From Haplomitrium mnioides (Eukaryota; Marchantiophyta; Haplomitriopsida; Calobryales), in assembly GCA_049999725.1 (NCBI GenBank), contig JBNGIS010038388.1, positions 1-27,517 on the forward strand: a stretch of DNA of 27,517 nt, read 5' to 3'. The number at the start of each line of letters is the position of its first letter. The first letter of the stretch is position 1. Positions 9,701 to 20,044 of this stretch are shown here, one piece after another. Position numbers and translations under genes: made by a program. The notes beneath the pieces were generated by a model. The model worked only from the letters and a program-made list of their open reading frames with translations. It had not been told where the DNA came from and made no database searches.

Positions 9701-12424
9701 CCTGGAACTATATAACAAACAAATGTAAATTGAGATGTTTCATTAAATATCAAATCAAGTCTCTCAACTTCACTACAATTGGTAATCTTAACTCTTTTTA
9801 TATAACTACTTCCATCATCATTTCCCCATATCTAGGAGTCCATGATTCCAAGTCAAGTGAATGACACACATAGTTTGAATCACAAACCCAAAAACCATAA
9901 AACAAACAAATATGAATTGAGCTATTTCAATAAATATCAAATTAAATCTCTCAACTTCACTACAACTTGTGGTCTCCACTCTCTTATTATAACTACTTCT
10001 TTCATCATTTCCCTCTACTTAAGATTCTATGATTCTAGTTCAAGTGAATGATAAACACACTATGAATAACAATTCGTAACATTATATAACAAACAAATGG
10101 AAATTGAGATATTTTAATAAATATCAAATGAAGTTTGTCAACTTTACTACAATTGATAGTCTAGCCTCTCTTGTTATAATTGCTTCCTTCATAAACTTTG
10201 CATACCGAACATTTTATGATTTCAAGTCATATGAAGGACAAACAAACTACGAACCACAAACCCTAAAACTATATAACAAACAAATGGAAATTGAGATACT
10301 TCAGATCAAGTCTCTCAACTTCACTACAATTGGTAGTCTCGACTCTTTTATTATAACTACTTCCTTCATTTTTTCCCCACATCTAAGATTCCATGATTCT
10401 AGATCAAGTGAATGACAAACACACTATGAATGACAAACCCTAAAACTATATAGCAAACAAATGAAATTCGAGATATTTCAATAAATGTCAAATGAAGTCT
10501 CTCAACTTCACTACAACTTGTAGTCTCGACTCTCTTACTATAACAAGCTCCTTCATCACTTCCTTTTACCTATGATTCTGTGATTAAAAATCAAGTGAAT
10601 GGCAAACACAATATGAATCAAAAACCCCAAAACTACATAACAAACAAATGTAAATTGAGATATTTCAGTAAATATCAAATGAAGTCTCTTAACTTCAATA
10701 TAACTGGCAGTCTCAACAGTAACTCTCTTATTTTAACTACTTCCTTCATCATTTCCTCATACCTAAGATTCCATGATTCTAAGTCAAGTGAATGACAAAC
10801 ATACTATGAATCACAAACCCTAAAACCTAATAACAAACAAATGTTAATTGAGATATTTCACTAAATATCAAATCAAGTCTATTAACTTCACTACAATTGG
10901 TAGTCTCGACTCTCTTGTTGAACGACTTTTCTCACCATTTCCCCATACCTAAGATTCCATGATTCCAAGTCAAGTGAATGAAAAGCACACTATGAATCAC
11001 ATGCCCTACGATTATATCACACATAAATGGAAATTGAGACATTAAAGTGAATATCAAATGAAGTCTCTCAACTTGACTACAATTGGTACTCTAGACTCTC
11101 TTATTATAGCTACTTACTTCGTTATTTCCCCATATCTAAGATTCCATGATTCTAGTTGAACTCAATGACAAACACACTCTGAATCACAAACCCTAAAACT
11201 ATATAACAAGCAAATGGAAATTGAGATATTTCAATAAATATCAAATGAAGTCTATCAACTTCACTACAATGCATAGTGTGGACTCTCTTATGATAACTAC
11301 TTCCTTTCTCATTTCCCTATACCTAAGATTCAATGATTCCAAGTCAAGTAAGTGGCAGGCACACTACGAATCACAAACCCTAAAACTATATAGCAAACAA
11401 ATGTAAATTGAAAGATTTCACTAAATGTCAAATAAAGTCTCTCAACTTCACTACAATTAATAGTCTTGACACTCTTACTATAACTACTTCCTTCATCACT
11501 TCCTGATACCTAAGACACTGTGATACCAAGTCAAGTGATTGGCAAACACACTATGAATCAAAAACCCTAAAACTATATAACAAACAAATGTAAATTGAGA
11601 TGTTTAACTAAACATCAAATGAAGTTTGTCAACTTCACTACAATTGGTAGTCTTGACTCTCTTATTATAACTACTTTTGTTATTTTTTCCTCATGCCTAG
11701 GATTCCTTGATTCTAAGTCAAATGAATGACAAATATACTATGAATCACAAACCCTAAAACCATTTAACAAACAAATGTAAATTGAGATATTTCAGTAAAT
11801 ATCAAATGAAGTCCTTAATCTTCACTACAATTGGTAGTCTCGGCTCTCTTATTATAACCACTTCTTTTATCGTTTCCCAATACCTAAGATTCCATGATTC
11901 CAAGTGAAGTGAATGACAAACACACTATGAATAAAAAAACCCTAAAATTATATAACAAGCAAATAGAAATTGAGATATTTCAATAAATATCAAGTGAAGT
12001 TTGTCAACTTCACTACAATTGGTGGTGTGGCATGTCTCATTATAACCACTTCTTTAATGATTTTTCCATACCTAGCATAATGGAAATTAAGATATTTCAA
12101 TAAATATCAAATGAAGTTCGTCATTTTCACTTCAATTGGTAGCCTGACCTCTCTTATTATAACTACTTCCTTAATCACTTCCACATAGCTAAGGTTCCAT
12201 GATTCCAAGTCAATTGAATGACAAACACTCTATGAATCACAAACCCTAAAACTATATAACAAATAAATGTAAATTGATATATTTAAGTAAAAGTCAAATG
12301 AAGTCTATTAGTTTCACTACAATTGGTAGTCTAGACTCTCTTATTATAACTAATTCCTTCATCACTTCCTTATACCTAAGATTATATGATTCCAAGTCAA
12401 GTGTATAGCAAATACACTATGAAC
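6756..12424. repeat. 187-bp satellite array, left part (~30 monomers)
   Basis: The landmark CAATTGGTAGTCT recurs at 6772, 7030, 7221, 7408, 7595, 7782, 7968, 8159, 8346, 8532, 8719, 8912, 9028 and 9215, then onward. Most intervals are 186-193 bp. Monomers contain CTCTTATTATAACTACTTCC, CCAAGTCAAGTGAATGACAA and AAACCCTAAAAC. The first interval is about 71 bp too long; the intervals at 8912-9028 and 12016-12133 are about 70 bp too short. Monomers are diverged and the array is not recently homogenised. Short reading frames here such as MKSLNFTTIGSLDS are repeat artefacts. Confidence 0.95.
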
Positions 12425-13215
12425 AGTGGTACCAGTAGAGAACTCCATTGTTGTCTCTCTCTCATTGGCATTGGGTTCCACCAGCTTCTGCAAAGTTGCA
12501 TCCCAAATAAGACCAAGGCCTCCTACTCAAGATGCATAAGATGTAGGATGACTCACCAATGTGGGCAATGCTTCACGAGGTTGACCTACCACATTGACTA
12601 ATGTCAATGGTGAGTGGTCTACATAAAGTCCCCTCTGAGCGTAACGTCCCACATCCAAAATATCATCCACAATGGCACTTGGTGATCTCATAATTTTGTC
12701 ATATGCCCTCTTTAGCACCTCACTAAGCAGCAAGTTAGTCTACCACAATCGTGGCTGGTGTGCTCATGATCCTGCTTGTGTAGCATCCAACAATACGACA
12801 TGCCCAATCCAAGAATACACTTGATAAACACTCTCCACAAGGTGCTAGCAACTATCTCCAACTATAGGCACATTCTCCAAGATATACGCAAGAAGTGGTA
12901 CCTGACTGAGTTGGAGATAGCATAGAATCCTCTACATCTCTCAAAACAATTTTGAGCAAGGGTCTTGCAACCCTTGGCCCAAACCAGCCCTCGATTGGCC
13001 ATGACATAGCCATCCTGCAATCAACAAATCAATAAGACCCACTCTAGTTAAGTGGTCCACCCCATTAGTAAGATATCGGTCAACAATGCATGCAGATAAC
13101 CTCCCACTACACTAATCATGGAAATTGCTCAACCATCAGTGCCACATGCCTCAAGGAGATTTTGCGAGTGATCTCACCCTTCTCCACATGCAAATGTTGT
13201 CGAACAAGAATCCCT
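12425..13215 (-). pseudogene. Second methyltransferase copy, sense arm (truncated)
   Basis: Colinear with 16640-17440 with few indels. It carries the motif IV region as WLCHGQSRAG (the P of PCQ is now L and Q is H), motif VI as LENVP, motif VIII as AHQPRLW followed by a stop, and the C-terminal ATLQKLVEPNANERE region. It ends abruptly at the satellite junction, just after FSTGTT and before motif X. It keeps Q in ATLQKL, where the first copy has a stop, so it helps infer ancestral codons. In a sampled 82-bp stretch around 12533, 7 bases differ from the other copy. The N-terminal motif I is missing because orientation flips at about 13216. Confidence 0.85.
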
Positions 13216-13554
13216 ATTTGAAGGCATCAATACAGGGTTAGTTGTTGTGCTCTAGGGATTCTAATTTGGCGGTATTTGTATGTGAAGAAGGGTGAGATTG
13301 CCCGCAGAATCTCCTTGAGGCATGTGGCGCTAATGATTGAGCAATTTCCATGATTTCTTTCAGTTAGTGTAGTGCGAGGTTATCTGCATGCATTGTCGGT
13401 CGATATCTTATTGTTGGGAGCGGACCACTTAACTAAAGTGGGGCTTATTGATTTGTTGCTTGCAGGATGGCCATGTCAGGGCCAATCAAGAGCTGGTTTG
13501 GGCCAAGGGTTGCAAGACCCTTGCTCAAAATTGTTTTAGGAGATGCAGAGGATT
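12926..13554. repeat. Large inverted repeat made of methyltransferase sequence
   Basis: Arm A (12926-13215) and arm B (13254-13554) are reverse complements with scattered mismatches, separated by a 38-base centre. Both include the motif IV region: arm A in minus orientation, arm B in plus orientation. Examples are CAAAACAATTTTGAGCAAGG in arm A against its complement CCTTGCTCAAAATTGTTTTA in arm B. A transcript through it would form a ~290-bp stem. Confidence 0.88.
13217..13554 (+). pseudogene. Second methyltransferase copy, inverted arm
   Basis: A plus-oriented partial copy of the methyltransferase N-terminal half, from the end of motif I (GINTGL) through EIARRISLRHV to motif IV. Motif IV is best preserved here: LLLAGWPCQGQSRAGLGQGLQ, with Trp before PCQ and Gln after GQGL intact. 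It shows small deletions, internal stops and TAG in place of the Trp of LFW. It is non-functional but useful as an outgroup for the other copies. Confidence 0.85.
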
Positions 13555-13559
13555 TCATC

Positions 13560-14760
13560 AATGTTTGGAGAAGAAGTTCGTACCACATTGGGGTTCATAG
13601 TACCATCAATGTTTGGAAGGTGACAAGGTGCACAATTGCGCACATGATCCTGCCAAACCATGCCATCACTTCCCTCCAGTTGCAAAACTCCTGAAGGCAG
13701 TACCCTATGTACTCATAGAATCCAACGCCTAGTAGTGACATCAAGTGTCGTGGGTGTTGTTTGCTGCAAAGAAACATAATCACCAAGATGAAACCTCCAA
13801 ATCCTAGTTCGATATCCACATCCACGTATGGCAGCAAATTGTAAAGTATCACAATGTTGAGCAATGGCAAGGTTGTTGAATGTCATGGGCATGACTTCTT
13901 CAAACATCTAGGCTCTATTTGAACACACATGCACCAAAACATCTTGATCATCCAGATCCACAACCATGGTGACATCATGCCAAATAGAAGAGGGTAAATA
14001 AGGTTCCCTCCCATACAAGAGAAAATAAGGTGAAAAAGATTCCAATAATGTCTGCTTACTGAATCTATAGCCCATCATAAGCTACTATAACTAGAGATCC
14101 CAATCCCTATGATGATCAGCTTGCAAGCCATACTTGCGCAATGCTCTCTTCACTGTCTAAACCACTTGCTCAACCAACCCATCTGCCTCAAGGTGATCTC
14201 TAGACGCAATACAATGATCAATGAGAGCTTGCTCATACAAAACTTCAAACTCACCTCAAAATTTTGTACCCTAATTTGTCAACACTTTGTGGCAGGTGCT
14301 CCAAAATAACCGAGAGCTCGGTCCAAGAAAGTCACAACCACTCCTCCACTAGTCTTGTCTGGCAAGGCTACCAACTCAATCCACTTGGAGAAATGCTCCA
14401 CCATCACCAACACATACCTATTGTGTCGTTGGGTCAAAAGCAAGAGACCTGGAAAATCCAAACTCCAACGATATCCCAAACCCATGATAAGTAGTGGATG
14501 CAACTGAAGAGTAGGAGCGTTAAACAATGCTTGAACTTGATCACACACCACACACTTGGCGATCCACTGCTGCACATCAGTGTTCATACCTCTCCACCAA
14601 TACTTTGTCTGCAATAAGTTGTAGGTGTGCTTCACTCCAAAAAGTCCCAACTCCTCGTGGGCATGACGCACTAGTGCAAGATGTTGCATTGGCTTAGGCA
14701 CAACACGTACCTTTCCATCAATCTAGACACACAAAATCTGAGCCCCTTCCCATCAAAACC
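13560..14760 (-). pseudogene. Gypsy integrase, degraded
   Basis: Cuts host DNA and joins the reverse-transcribed element to it. The N-terminal zinc-binding segment reads LVRHAHEELGLFGVKHTY with CVVCDQ downstream; the second zinc His appears replaced by Leu (HEELGL where HEELGH is usual). The core has the first catalytic Asp in RWSLDF and HNRYVLVMVEHFSKW. After a frameshift near 14290 the second catalytic Asp block reads VLTN where VLTD is expected, followed by a stop. The Glu block ADGLVEQVV keeps its Glu. The C-terminal part (to about 13595) has FHLGDYVSLQQTTPTTLD and NCAPCHLP, which I recall from other plant gypsy integrases. No chromodomain was seen. Several stops and at least one frameshift make it inactive. 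Confidence 0.85.
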
Positions 14761-14959
14761 TCTAGGCTTGCTGCTAGACTCTATCTCTCTCCTTGGCATC
14801 AAGCTGTCCATTCAAAAAACCTATGCATAGATACTCCAGCACATGCCCATCATTGTGAATATCCTGATCCAAGTTAGAATCCTCAACTCCATCTCTTGTT
14901 AAGGTCTCAACAAAAACTCTATCAGCAAGGCCAGCCACCAATCCACTCCAAGTTGGCAT

Positions 14960-15664
14960 CTAAGAAAGAAAGGCAGATGCATGCCAACCCGTCACCATCT
15001 CTTCATCAGACTTCTTGTGCCAACACGCACCAATCTCATCATGCTGGCTTGTGGATGGATTACGACTCAATCCATCTGCATCCAAGTTAGTCGTACCATG
15101 CCTATGAATCACTTGGAAGTCATACTCCTGCAACAACAATGCCCATCGAGCAAGCATACATGTAAACTTATCAGATTCCATCAACCATTTGAGGGGTTGA
15201 TGATCTGTAACCAAAGTGAACAAAGTACCAAACAAAAAACAACGAAAGTGTACCACAACCTACACTATTGCCAAGCACTCTCCTTCATAGGAACTATACT
15301 TAGCCTTAGCCAAACTTTTTGATCTGCTCGCAAAGGATACCACAAACTCTTCTCCCTTCTCATCTTTTTGGGACAACACCACTCCCAACCTTGCTCTACT
15401 CTAGTCTGTATGAAGCTGAAATGGAATCCCTGCAAGAGATCTTCTCAAAATAAGTACAAAAGTCAATCTACCTTTTAACTCTTGGAAGGTCCTCTTTTGG
15501 TCTTCATCCCAAATCCATTCCCAATCCAGCTTGGTGAGCATGGTCAAGGGTTGGCAATTTTGCTGAAACCTTTCACATATCTCTTGTAGTAACCAGCCAA
15601 TCCCAAAAATGCATGGACTTTACTCACATCAGTTAGTTGTGGAATCTCAGCAATGGCACTCACC
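14960..15664 (-). pseudogene. Gypsy RT thumb/connection and RNase H, degraded
   Basis: Continues the RT. KVHAFLGLAGYYKRYVKGFS is the conserved block after the palm. RNase H follows: LAKAKYSSYEGECLAIV, FRCFLFGTLFTLVTDHQPL, ARWALLLQEYDFQVIHRHGT and NLDADGLSRNP. The TDHQPLKWL and DADGLSR motifs are diagnostic of Ty3/gypsy RNase H, which removes the RNA template from the hybrid. Several in-frame stops are present, such as one after LAIV. The tether to integrase (about 14760-14959) is readable with stops. Confidence 0.88.
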
Positions 15665-16180
15665 TTAGTTTGTTGCACATCCAATCCTCTCAAGAGGATA
15701 TATAGTATGTCCCAAATACTCAATTTGGTCCTGGAAGAATTTGCACTTGCATGGATACAGCTTCAACCCGTGGTACCTGAGTCTATTGAACACCACATGT
15801 AGAGGCCTCCAGTGCTTGTCCATATGTGCCGAATAAACCAAAATATTGTTGATGTAGCACTTGACAAAGTCCAAACCTGCATGAACTCTATCAGAGTTGG
15901 TCTGTCGATTAATAAGACAATAATCACCACACATCCTCCTATCGGTGTAGTTCCCATGCACATCCTTCTTGACCGACATCACCGTGGCAGATGCATATTC
16001 TCCAAATGACATCTCCACCAATTCAGCCTCCAACAAATCTTGTGTCCTGGTCTGAATCAACCCTCTCTCCACCACACTATAACGGTATGGATGTCAAAAA
16101 ATAGCTACATCACTAGCCAACTCAATCCGGATGCCTGGTCCTCTCAAGGTCCCCAGATCCTTCATGCTAAAAGCAAAACA
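15665..16180 (-). pseudogene. Gypsy reverse transcriptase, internally deleted, YINN
   Basis: Starts in a classic pre-RT block (HCFAFSMKDLGTLRGPGIRI), then VERGLIQTRTQDLLEAELVE, ASATVMSVKKDVHG and RMCGDYCLINRQTNSDR. The sequence then jumps straight to VHAGLDFVKCYINNILVYS. About 75-80 residues of the family, including the LDL...GYHQ palm block with a catalytic Asp and the PFGL block, are missing in frame. The YxDD motif is YINN: both catalytic Asp codons changed by G-to-A. The end is canonical: KCKFFQDQIEYLGHTIYP. The enzyme would be dead twice over. Confidence 0.9.
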
Positions 16181-16559
16181 ATGTGAATACCCACACAAGA
16201 GCGGATGTACCTCTGCACTCTAACCTCTTGTCAAATGTGGTCCAACTATTGGCCCCCATTTCTCCACAAGAGTCAAGTGCTCTTCTTGCTGCACATCTAG
16301 ATTTGCTGAAATTTGAGTACCTGAAATGTCATATGGTGGAGTTAGACCTAAATCATGATCTGTTGAACTGTCACTCATTTAGGCTGAAATCTGATTGTCA
16401 GAAAATTAACTCGCTGCAACTTTAGATGTGCGGATTAGCTATGATATAGCCTTCTTGATGCTTGATACTATACCCCCAAGAATAGCATTGACTGTCTTAG
16501 AAGGCTATATGCTGACTATCAGTGAGTTGGTCATCCTTGAAGATCGCATCCTGCGTTGT
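16181..16559 (-). other. Linker between methyltransferase and RT
   Basis: No domain is recognised. The RT-proximal part reads EMGANSWTTFDKRLECRGTSALV and leads into the pre-RT block, as an ordinary gypsy protease-RT spacer would. The methyltransferase-proximal part is full of stops. A frame change occurs here, because the methyltransferase and RT are in different minus frames. Confidence 0.4.
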
Positions 16560-17640
16560 TCAGCTACCCCCAAACTCACAATCCATGGCTTGTCTCAGCA
16601 CATAGCGTCGCTTAATCTCAGCAACAGAAGCAACATCAGTAGTACCAATGGAGAACCCCATTCCCCTCTCTCTCTCATGGGCATTGGGTTCCATCAGCTT
16701 CTACAAGGTTGCATCCCAAATAAGACCAGAGCCTCTTGCTTGAAATGCATAAGACGTAGGATAACTCACCAATGTGGGCAATGCTCCACGAGGTTGACCT
16801 ACCAGGTTGACTAACGCCAATGGTGAGCGATTAGCATAAAGTACCCTTTGAGTGTGACGTCCCACATCCAAAATATCATCCACAATGGCACTTGGTGATC
16901 TCAGAATCATGTCATAAGCCCTCTTCAACACCTCAATAAGGAGTAGGTTAGTCCACCACAATCGTGGCCGATGTGCTCGTGATCCTGCTTATACGACATC
17001 CAACAACACAACATGCCCAATCCAAGAACGCACTTGATAAACACTCTCCACAAGTCGCTAGCAATAATCTCCCAATATAGGCACATTCTCCAAGATATAC
17101 GTAAGAAGTGGTACTTGATAGAATTGGAGATGGCGTAGAATCCTCTACATCTTCCAAAACAATTTTGAGCGAGGGTCTTACAACCCTTGGCCCAAACCAG
17201 CCCTTGATATGCCCTGACATGGCTATCCTACAATCAACAAATCAATAGACTCCACTCTAGCTAAGTGGTCCGCCTCTAGCAATAAGATATCGGCCGACAA
17301 TACATGCAAATAATCTCGCATTGCACTAGCTGAAAGCAATCTTGGAAGTTGCTCAACCATCAACACCACATGCCTTAAGGAGATTCTACGGGCGATCTCA
17401 CCCTTCTCCATATACAAATACCACCAAACTAGAATCCTTGCTTGGAACACAGTAGCTAATCCTGTCTTGATGCCTCTAAACAACCCCAACAAACAAATAC
17501 CATCAACAAGATACTGCCATGAAATTGGTATAGTATCTAGTAGTGAAGGATTTACAGATCCAGGTGTGACAAAACTATCCAGTGTAGGACATGGCGCAAA
17601 TGCATCCTGCCAAGCATCTTCAACCAACCTGGATGCTTGT
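16560..17640 (-). pseudogene. C5-cytosine DNA methyltransferase domain in gypsy polyprotein
   Basis: Would transfer a methyl group from S-adenosylmethionine to cytosine C5. Motifs in order, all in one minus frame: motif I LLGLFRGIKTGLATV (LFDGIxTGL expected, the D position altered), motif II-like YLYMEKGEIAR, motif IV PCQGISRAGLGQG at 17184-17222 with catalytic Cys codon at 17217-17219, motif VI LENVP (17079-17093), motif VIII AHRPRLWWTNLL (about 16940-16976), and C-terminal EPNAHERERGMGFSIGTTDV plus RRYVLRQAMD. The single-residue spacing of motif VIII (AHRxRxxWxN) resembles the Dnmt3/DRM group more than Dnmt1/CMT. In-frame stops lie at 17223, 17178, 17145, 17058, 16989 and 16701; four match CAG/CAA to TAG/TAA or TGG to TAG. 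The natural end is TGA at 16560-16562. It is about 315 residues, a catalytic domain without obvious targeting modules. Confidence 0.92.
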
Positions 17641-18366
17641 ACGTGTCACAACCTCTCCTTACTTCCACTCACAAGAATCACCTCATATAACGACAATGAT
17701 GTTGGCCTTGTAACCTTTGAATATGTCTCATCAATAGAGAGAATGTTGGCTGCATGTGCATTCCCCTCCAACAAGTCAGAGTAGTTGGTGATAGCCTCAC
17801 AAAATGCTGATAATACCATAGGTTGAGATAGTGAACCTCCAAGTGGTCCACTAAATCTAATAGGCAACCTGCTCAATTGTGCCTCACCAGATCGCCATCC
17901 AGGCTAATAGGACACTAACTTGTTCCAAAAATCAATAGTAAAACTCATGGAATATATCACCGTACACCTCATTAAAACATGATAAGACTCAACCTTGGTA
18001 AGTATGGCTCGAGTGCTCACATATGAGCTATCTGTGGGATGATCAGCTTGCACTCTAAGCTTGATCTCTCTACGTGTAATATGTTGCGTAGGTGAAGATC
18101 CTCCTACTGAAGTCTTGATTGGGAAAAGGAAAACTTCCACATCTCCGAGCCTCAATCCCAACCCATGCATAATTGACTTAACATGGATGTGCACATGTAT
18201 CCAATAGTACTCTGACCAACAAGTCACAAGATACCACTTCGATTGTCAATAGACACCACACTAAGTCTAAATCTTGTCCTCTCAAATGCTGGTTGGGTTG
18301 ATAACTCCATCGGTCGGGCCGCAACAACATCCCATGTCTCACCTCTAGGTGTAGAAACACCTGCAT
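17641..18366 (-). pseudogene. Protease-like region fused in frame upstream of methyltransferase
   Basis: It shares the methyltransferase frame from 18227 down, interrupted only by stops. LGDVEVFLFPIKTSVGGSSP, REIKLRVQA, VESYHVLMR and FTIDFWNKLVSY look like the C-terminal two thirds of a gypsy aspartic protease and the spacer after it (VLMR would be the usual hydrophobic VLIG-type block). The expected catalytic DSG/DTG triad is not intact: the homologous area near 18200-18260 is broken by a stop and frame changes. The identification rests mainly on position after gag and before RT. Confidence 0.5.
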
Positions 18367-18859
18367 TAGCTGCTCTACCCACAGGTCTCACCTCTATCCT
18401 GGAAGTAGCACCTTGAGTCTTCCCACATAATGTGGCTGCCAACTTGAACACTTTAGCTGGTGTGACTCCTCCAATCAACACATCCCTAGCTGAAAACAAT
18501 CGTTTCTGTACCACTAACTTGGCTATCTCCATAGTTGAAGACACACTCCCCTCCACTTTGACTGATCTCTTCATCTCCTTGGAAGCATGAGTCGGATGCA
18601 TAGAAGTAGTCTTCACCAAATCTGTCAACTCAAATGACTGTGGAATTCTTACCCACCGGTGAGCATCCCCTCTCCAAGGATCCGACTCCACCGCTGCTCC
18701 CCTAGGCTCAATAGCCTTGTCTGCTGCTTTGGTCACTGCTTCAGACATATCAATGTGGGTTGTCTCACACATGAATCCCATACCATCTAAATCTTCATCA
18801 GTTGCATATGAAGCAGAGGATTCACCTCTAGAGTTGGACCTCACCTTTGTTGTAGTCAT
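18224..18859 (-). pseudogene. Gag-protease linker reading frame, unknown role
   Basis: An open frame of about 210 codons between the zinc knuckles and the protease-like region. It has no recognisable domain: an acidic Ser/Thr-rich start (RGESSASYATDEDLDGMGF), a segment KEMKRSVKVEGSVSSTMEIA, then LFSARDVLIGGVTPAKVFKL. It partly overlaps the frame that continues into the protease-like region, so a frameshift near 18230-18360 is likely. In gypsy elements this position usually holds a poorly conserved gag C-terminus or protease prodomain. Confidence 0.5.
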
Positions 18860-18869
18860 AGCAACTAAC

Positions 18870-20044
18870 TACTGCTCAAACTAACATTCTTTGGATCCAT
18901 TGTAGCTACCAAAGCACCCACCCCAGCTCTCCTAACTGGTGATGCTCTACTACCACGACCACCTCGCCCGCTTCTACCTTGCTCACATGTGCAAGCTCCT
19001 CCTTGTTGCAGCTATGGGTGAAGCAAAAAACATCTATCCCTAGTATGACCCATGACCTCACAATGGTCACATTGTTCTAGGCCGACTAAACCTGCATCTC
19101 TAGAACGCGTTGCTTGTGGTTTCTTTGCCTCTAAACAAAGCCTTTGCAAACAATCTCCACCACAAGTCCAACAACCTAACTATTGACTTGCATAAGATGG
19201 TAAAGATGGCTATCCTCCAGCCTTCTGGCCCTTCCGAGGTTCAGACTGTGATGTAGAGGTGGCCAGAGATGTAGACTTTGACACTTCCTTTTGAAAACCT
19301 AAAGTGACTACTCTCTCATTCACCAACTTGAGTAGAATGCGCTCTGATAGTGTAAACACAATGGCAAAAGTGAGATCAAAATCCTTGAGCATCTCTCACT
19401 CTCCTCCTCAAATCCTTATCAAGAATAGAATACCAAAACTGGACAGCCTGAGCCTCTGTCACTCCTTTTGTGACATTGATGAGCCTTCTCATCCTGGTGT
19501 AAGCTTCCCTCAAGCTCTCTCTAGTCTTGCGCTAGAATTTCTGAAGACTTTTCAGCTTATTCGTCCTCACGCTCTAGTAATTCTACTTCAAAAGCTCAAA
19601 AAACTCAACCACAAGGTTAAACAAGAGAATCCCTTCACTCTCTGTTGCACTGACTGGAACAAGTGTGTTGAAAACTCCTCTTTCCCTTGAAGCACCAATA
19701 CTGTGGCTAATGCTACTAGAGGATGTTGTTTAGGTTGCAAGGTAATAGGCACTAGCCCTTCCAGCATAGGTGATGGAGACATAATTAAGTGACCAATATT
19801 GTCTCCCCTCCTCAATCTTAGTCAAATGAGCCCATCTAAATTCATGGTAATCATCCATGGGAGGCCTTTCCAAATGTTGAAACAAACCTTTCCATGTCAT
19901 GAAAGGTGTAAAGAGAGCAAAATTCTGTGATGTTTGTAGATCACACCAAGTGTCAAACTCTTGGATGAAATCATCCAAATCAATGGTGTCTGCTGCACCA
20001 GAGAACCTCCTCGGCCCTTTTGTGGCTCCATACATCTGATCCAT
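18870..20044 (-). pseudogene. Gypsy gag with two zinc knuckles, degraded
   Basis: The capsid/nucleocapsid protein that packages element RNA. It starts at ATG 20044 (MDQMYGATKGPRRFSG), followed by a capsid-like DLDDFIQEFDTWCDLQTSQN block. The frame shifts near 19740. The nucleocapsid part has CWTCGGDCLQRLC (19135-19173; a C-x2-C-x3-H-x4-C type knuckle with His replaced by Cys) and a perfect CCHC knuckle CDHCEVMGHTRDRC (19030-19071). A basic glycine-rich tail, GRSGRGGRGSR, follows and suits RNA binding. Stops and frameshifts throughout. Confidence 0.85.

Noticed and set aside
7676-11406. Repeated short frames such as MKSLNFTTIGSLDSLIITTSF across the satellite
   Set aside because: They recur once per monomer, start at repeat landmarks and follow repeat phase. 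They are chance openings in a tandem repeat, not genes.
12386-12601. Plus-strand frame at the satellite/methyltransferase junction
   Set aside because: It is an antisense shadow of the second methyltransferase copy and spans a junction.
13560-13700. Chromodomain or PHD finger after integrase
   Set aside because: The sequence after NCAPCHLP runs only about 20 residues before the inverted methyltransferase piece begins. No Cys/His pattern of a PHD finger or chromodomain residues is visible.
16183-16814. Plus-strand frames (16183-16425 and 16428-16814)
   Set aside because: They lie antisense to the methyltransferase and its linker, which have clear motifs on the minus strand.
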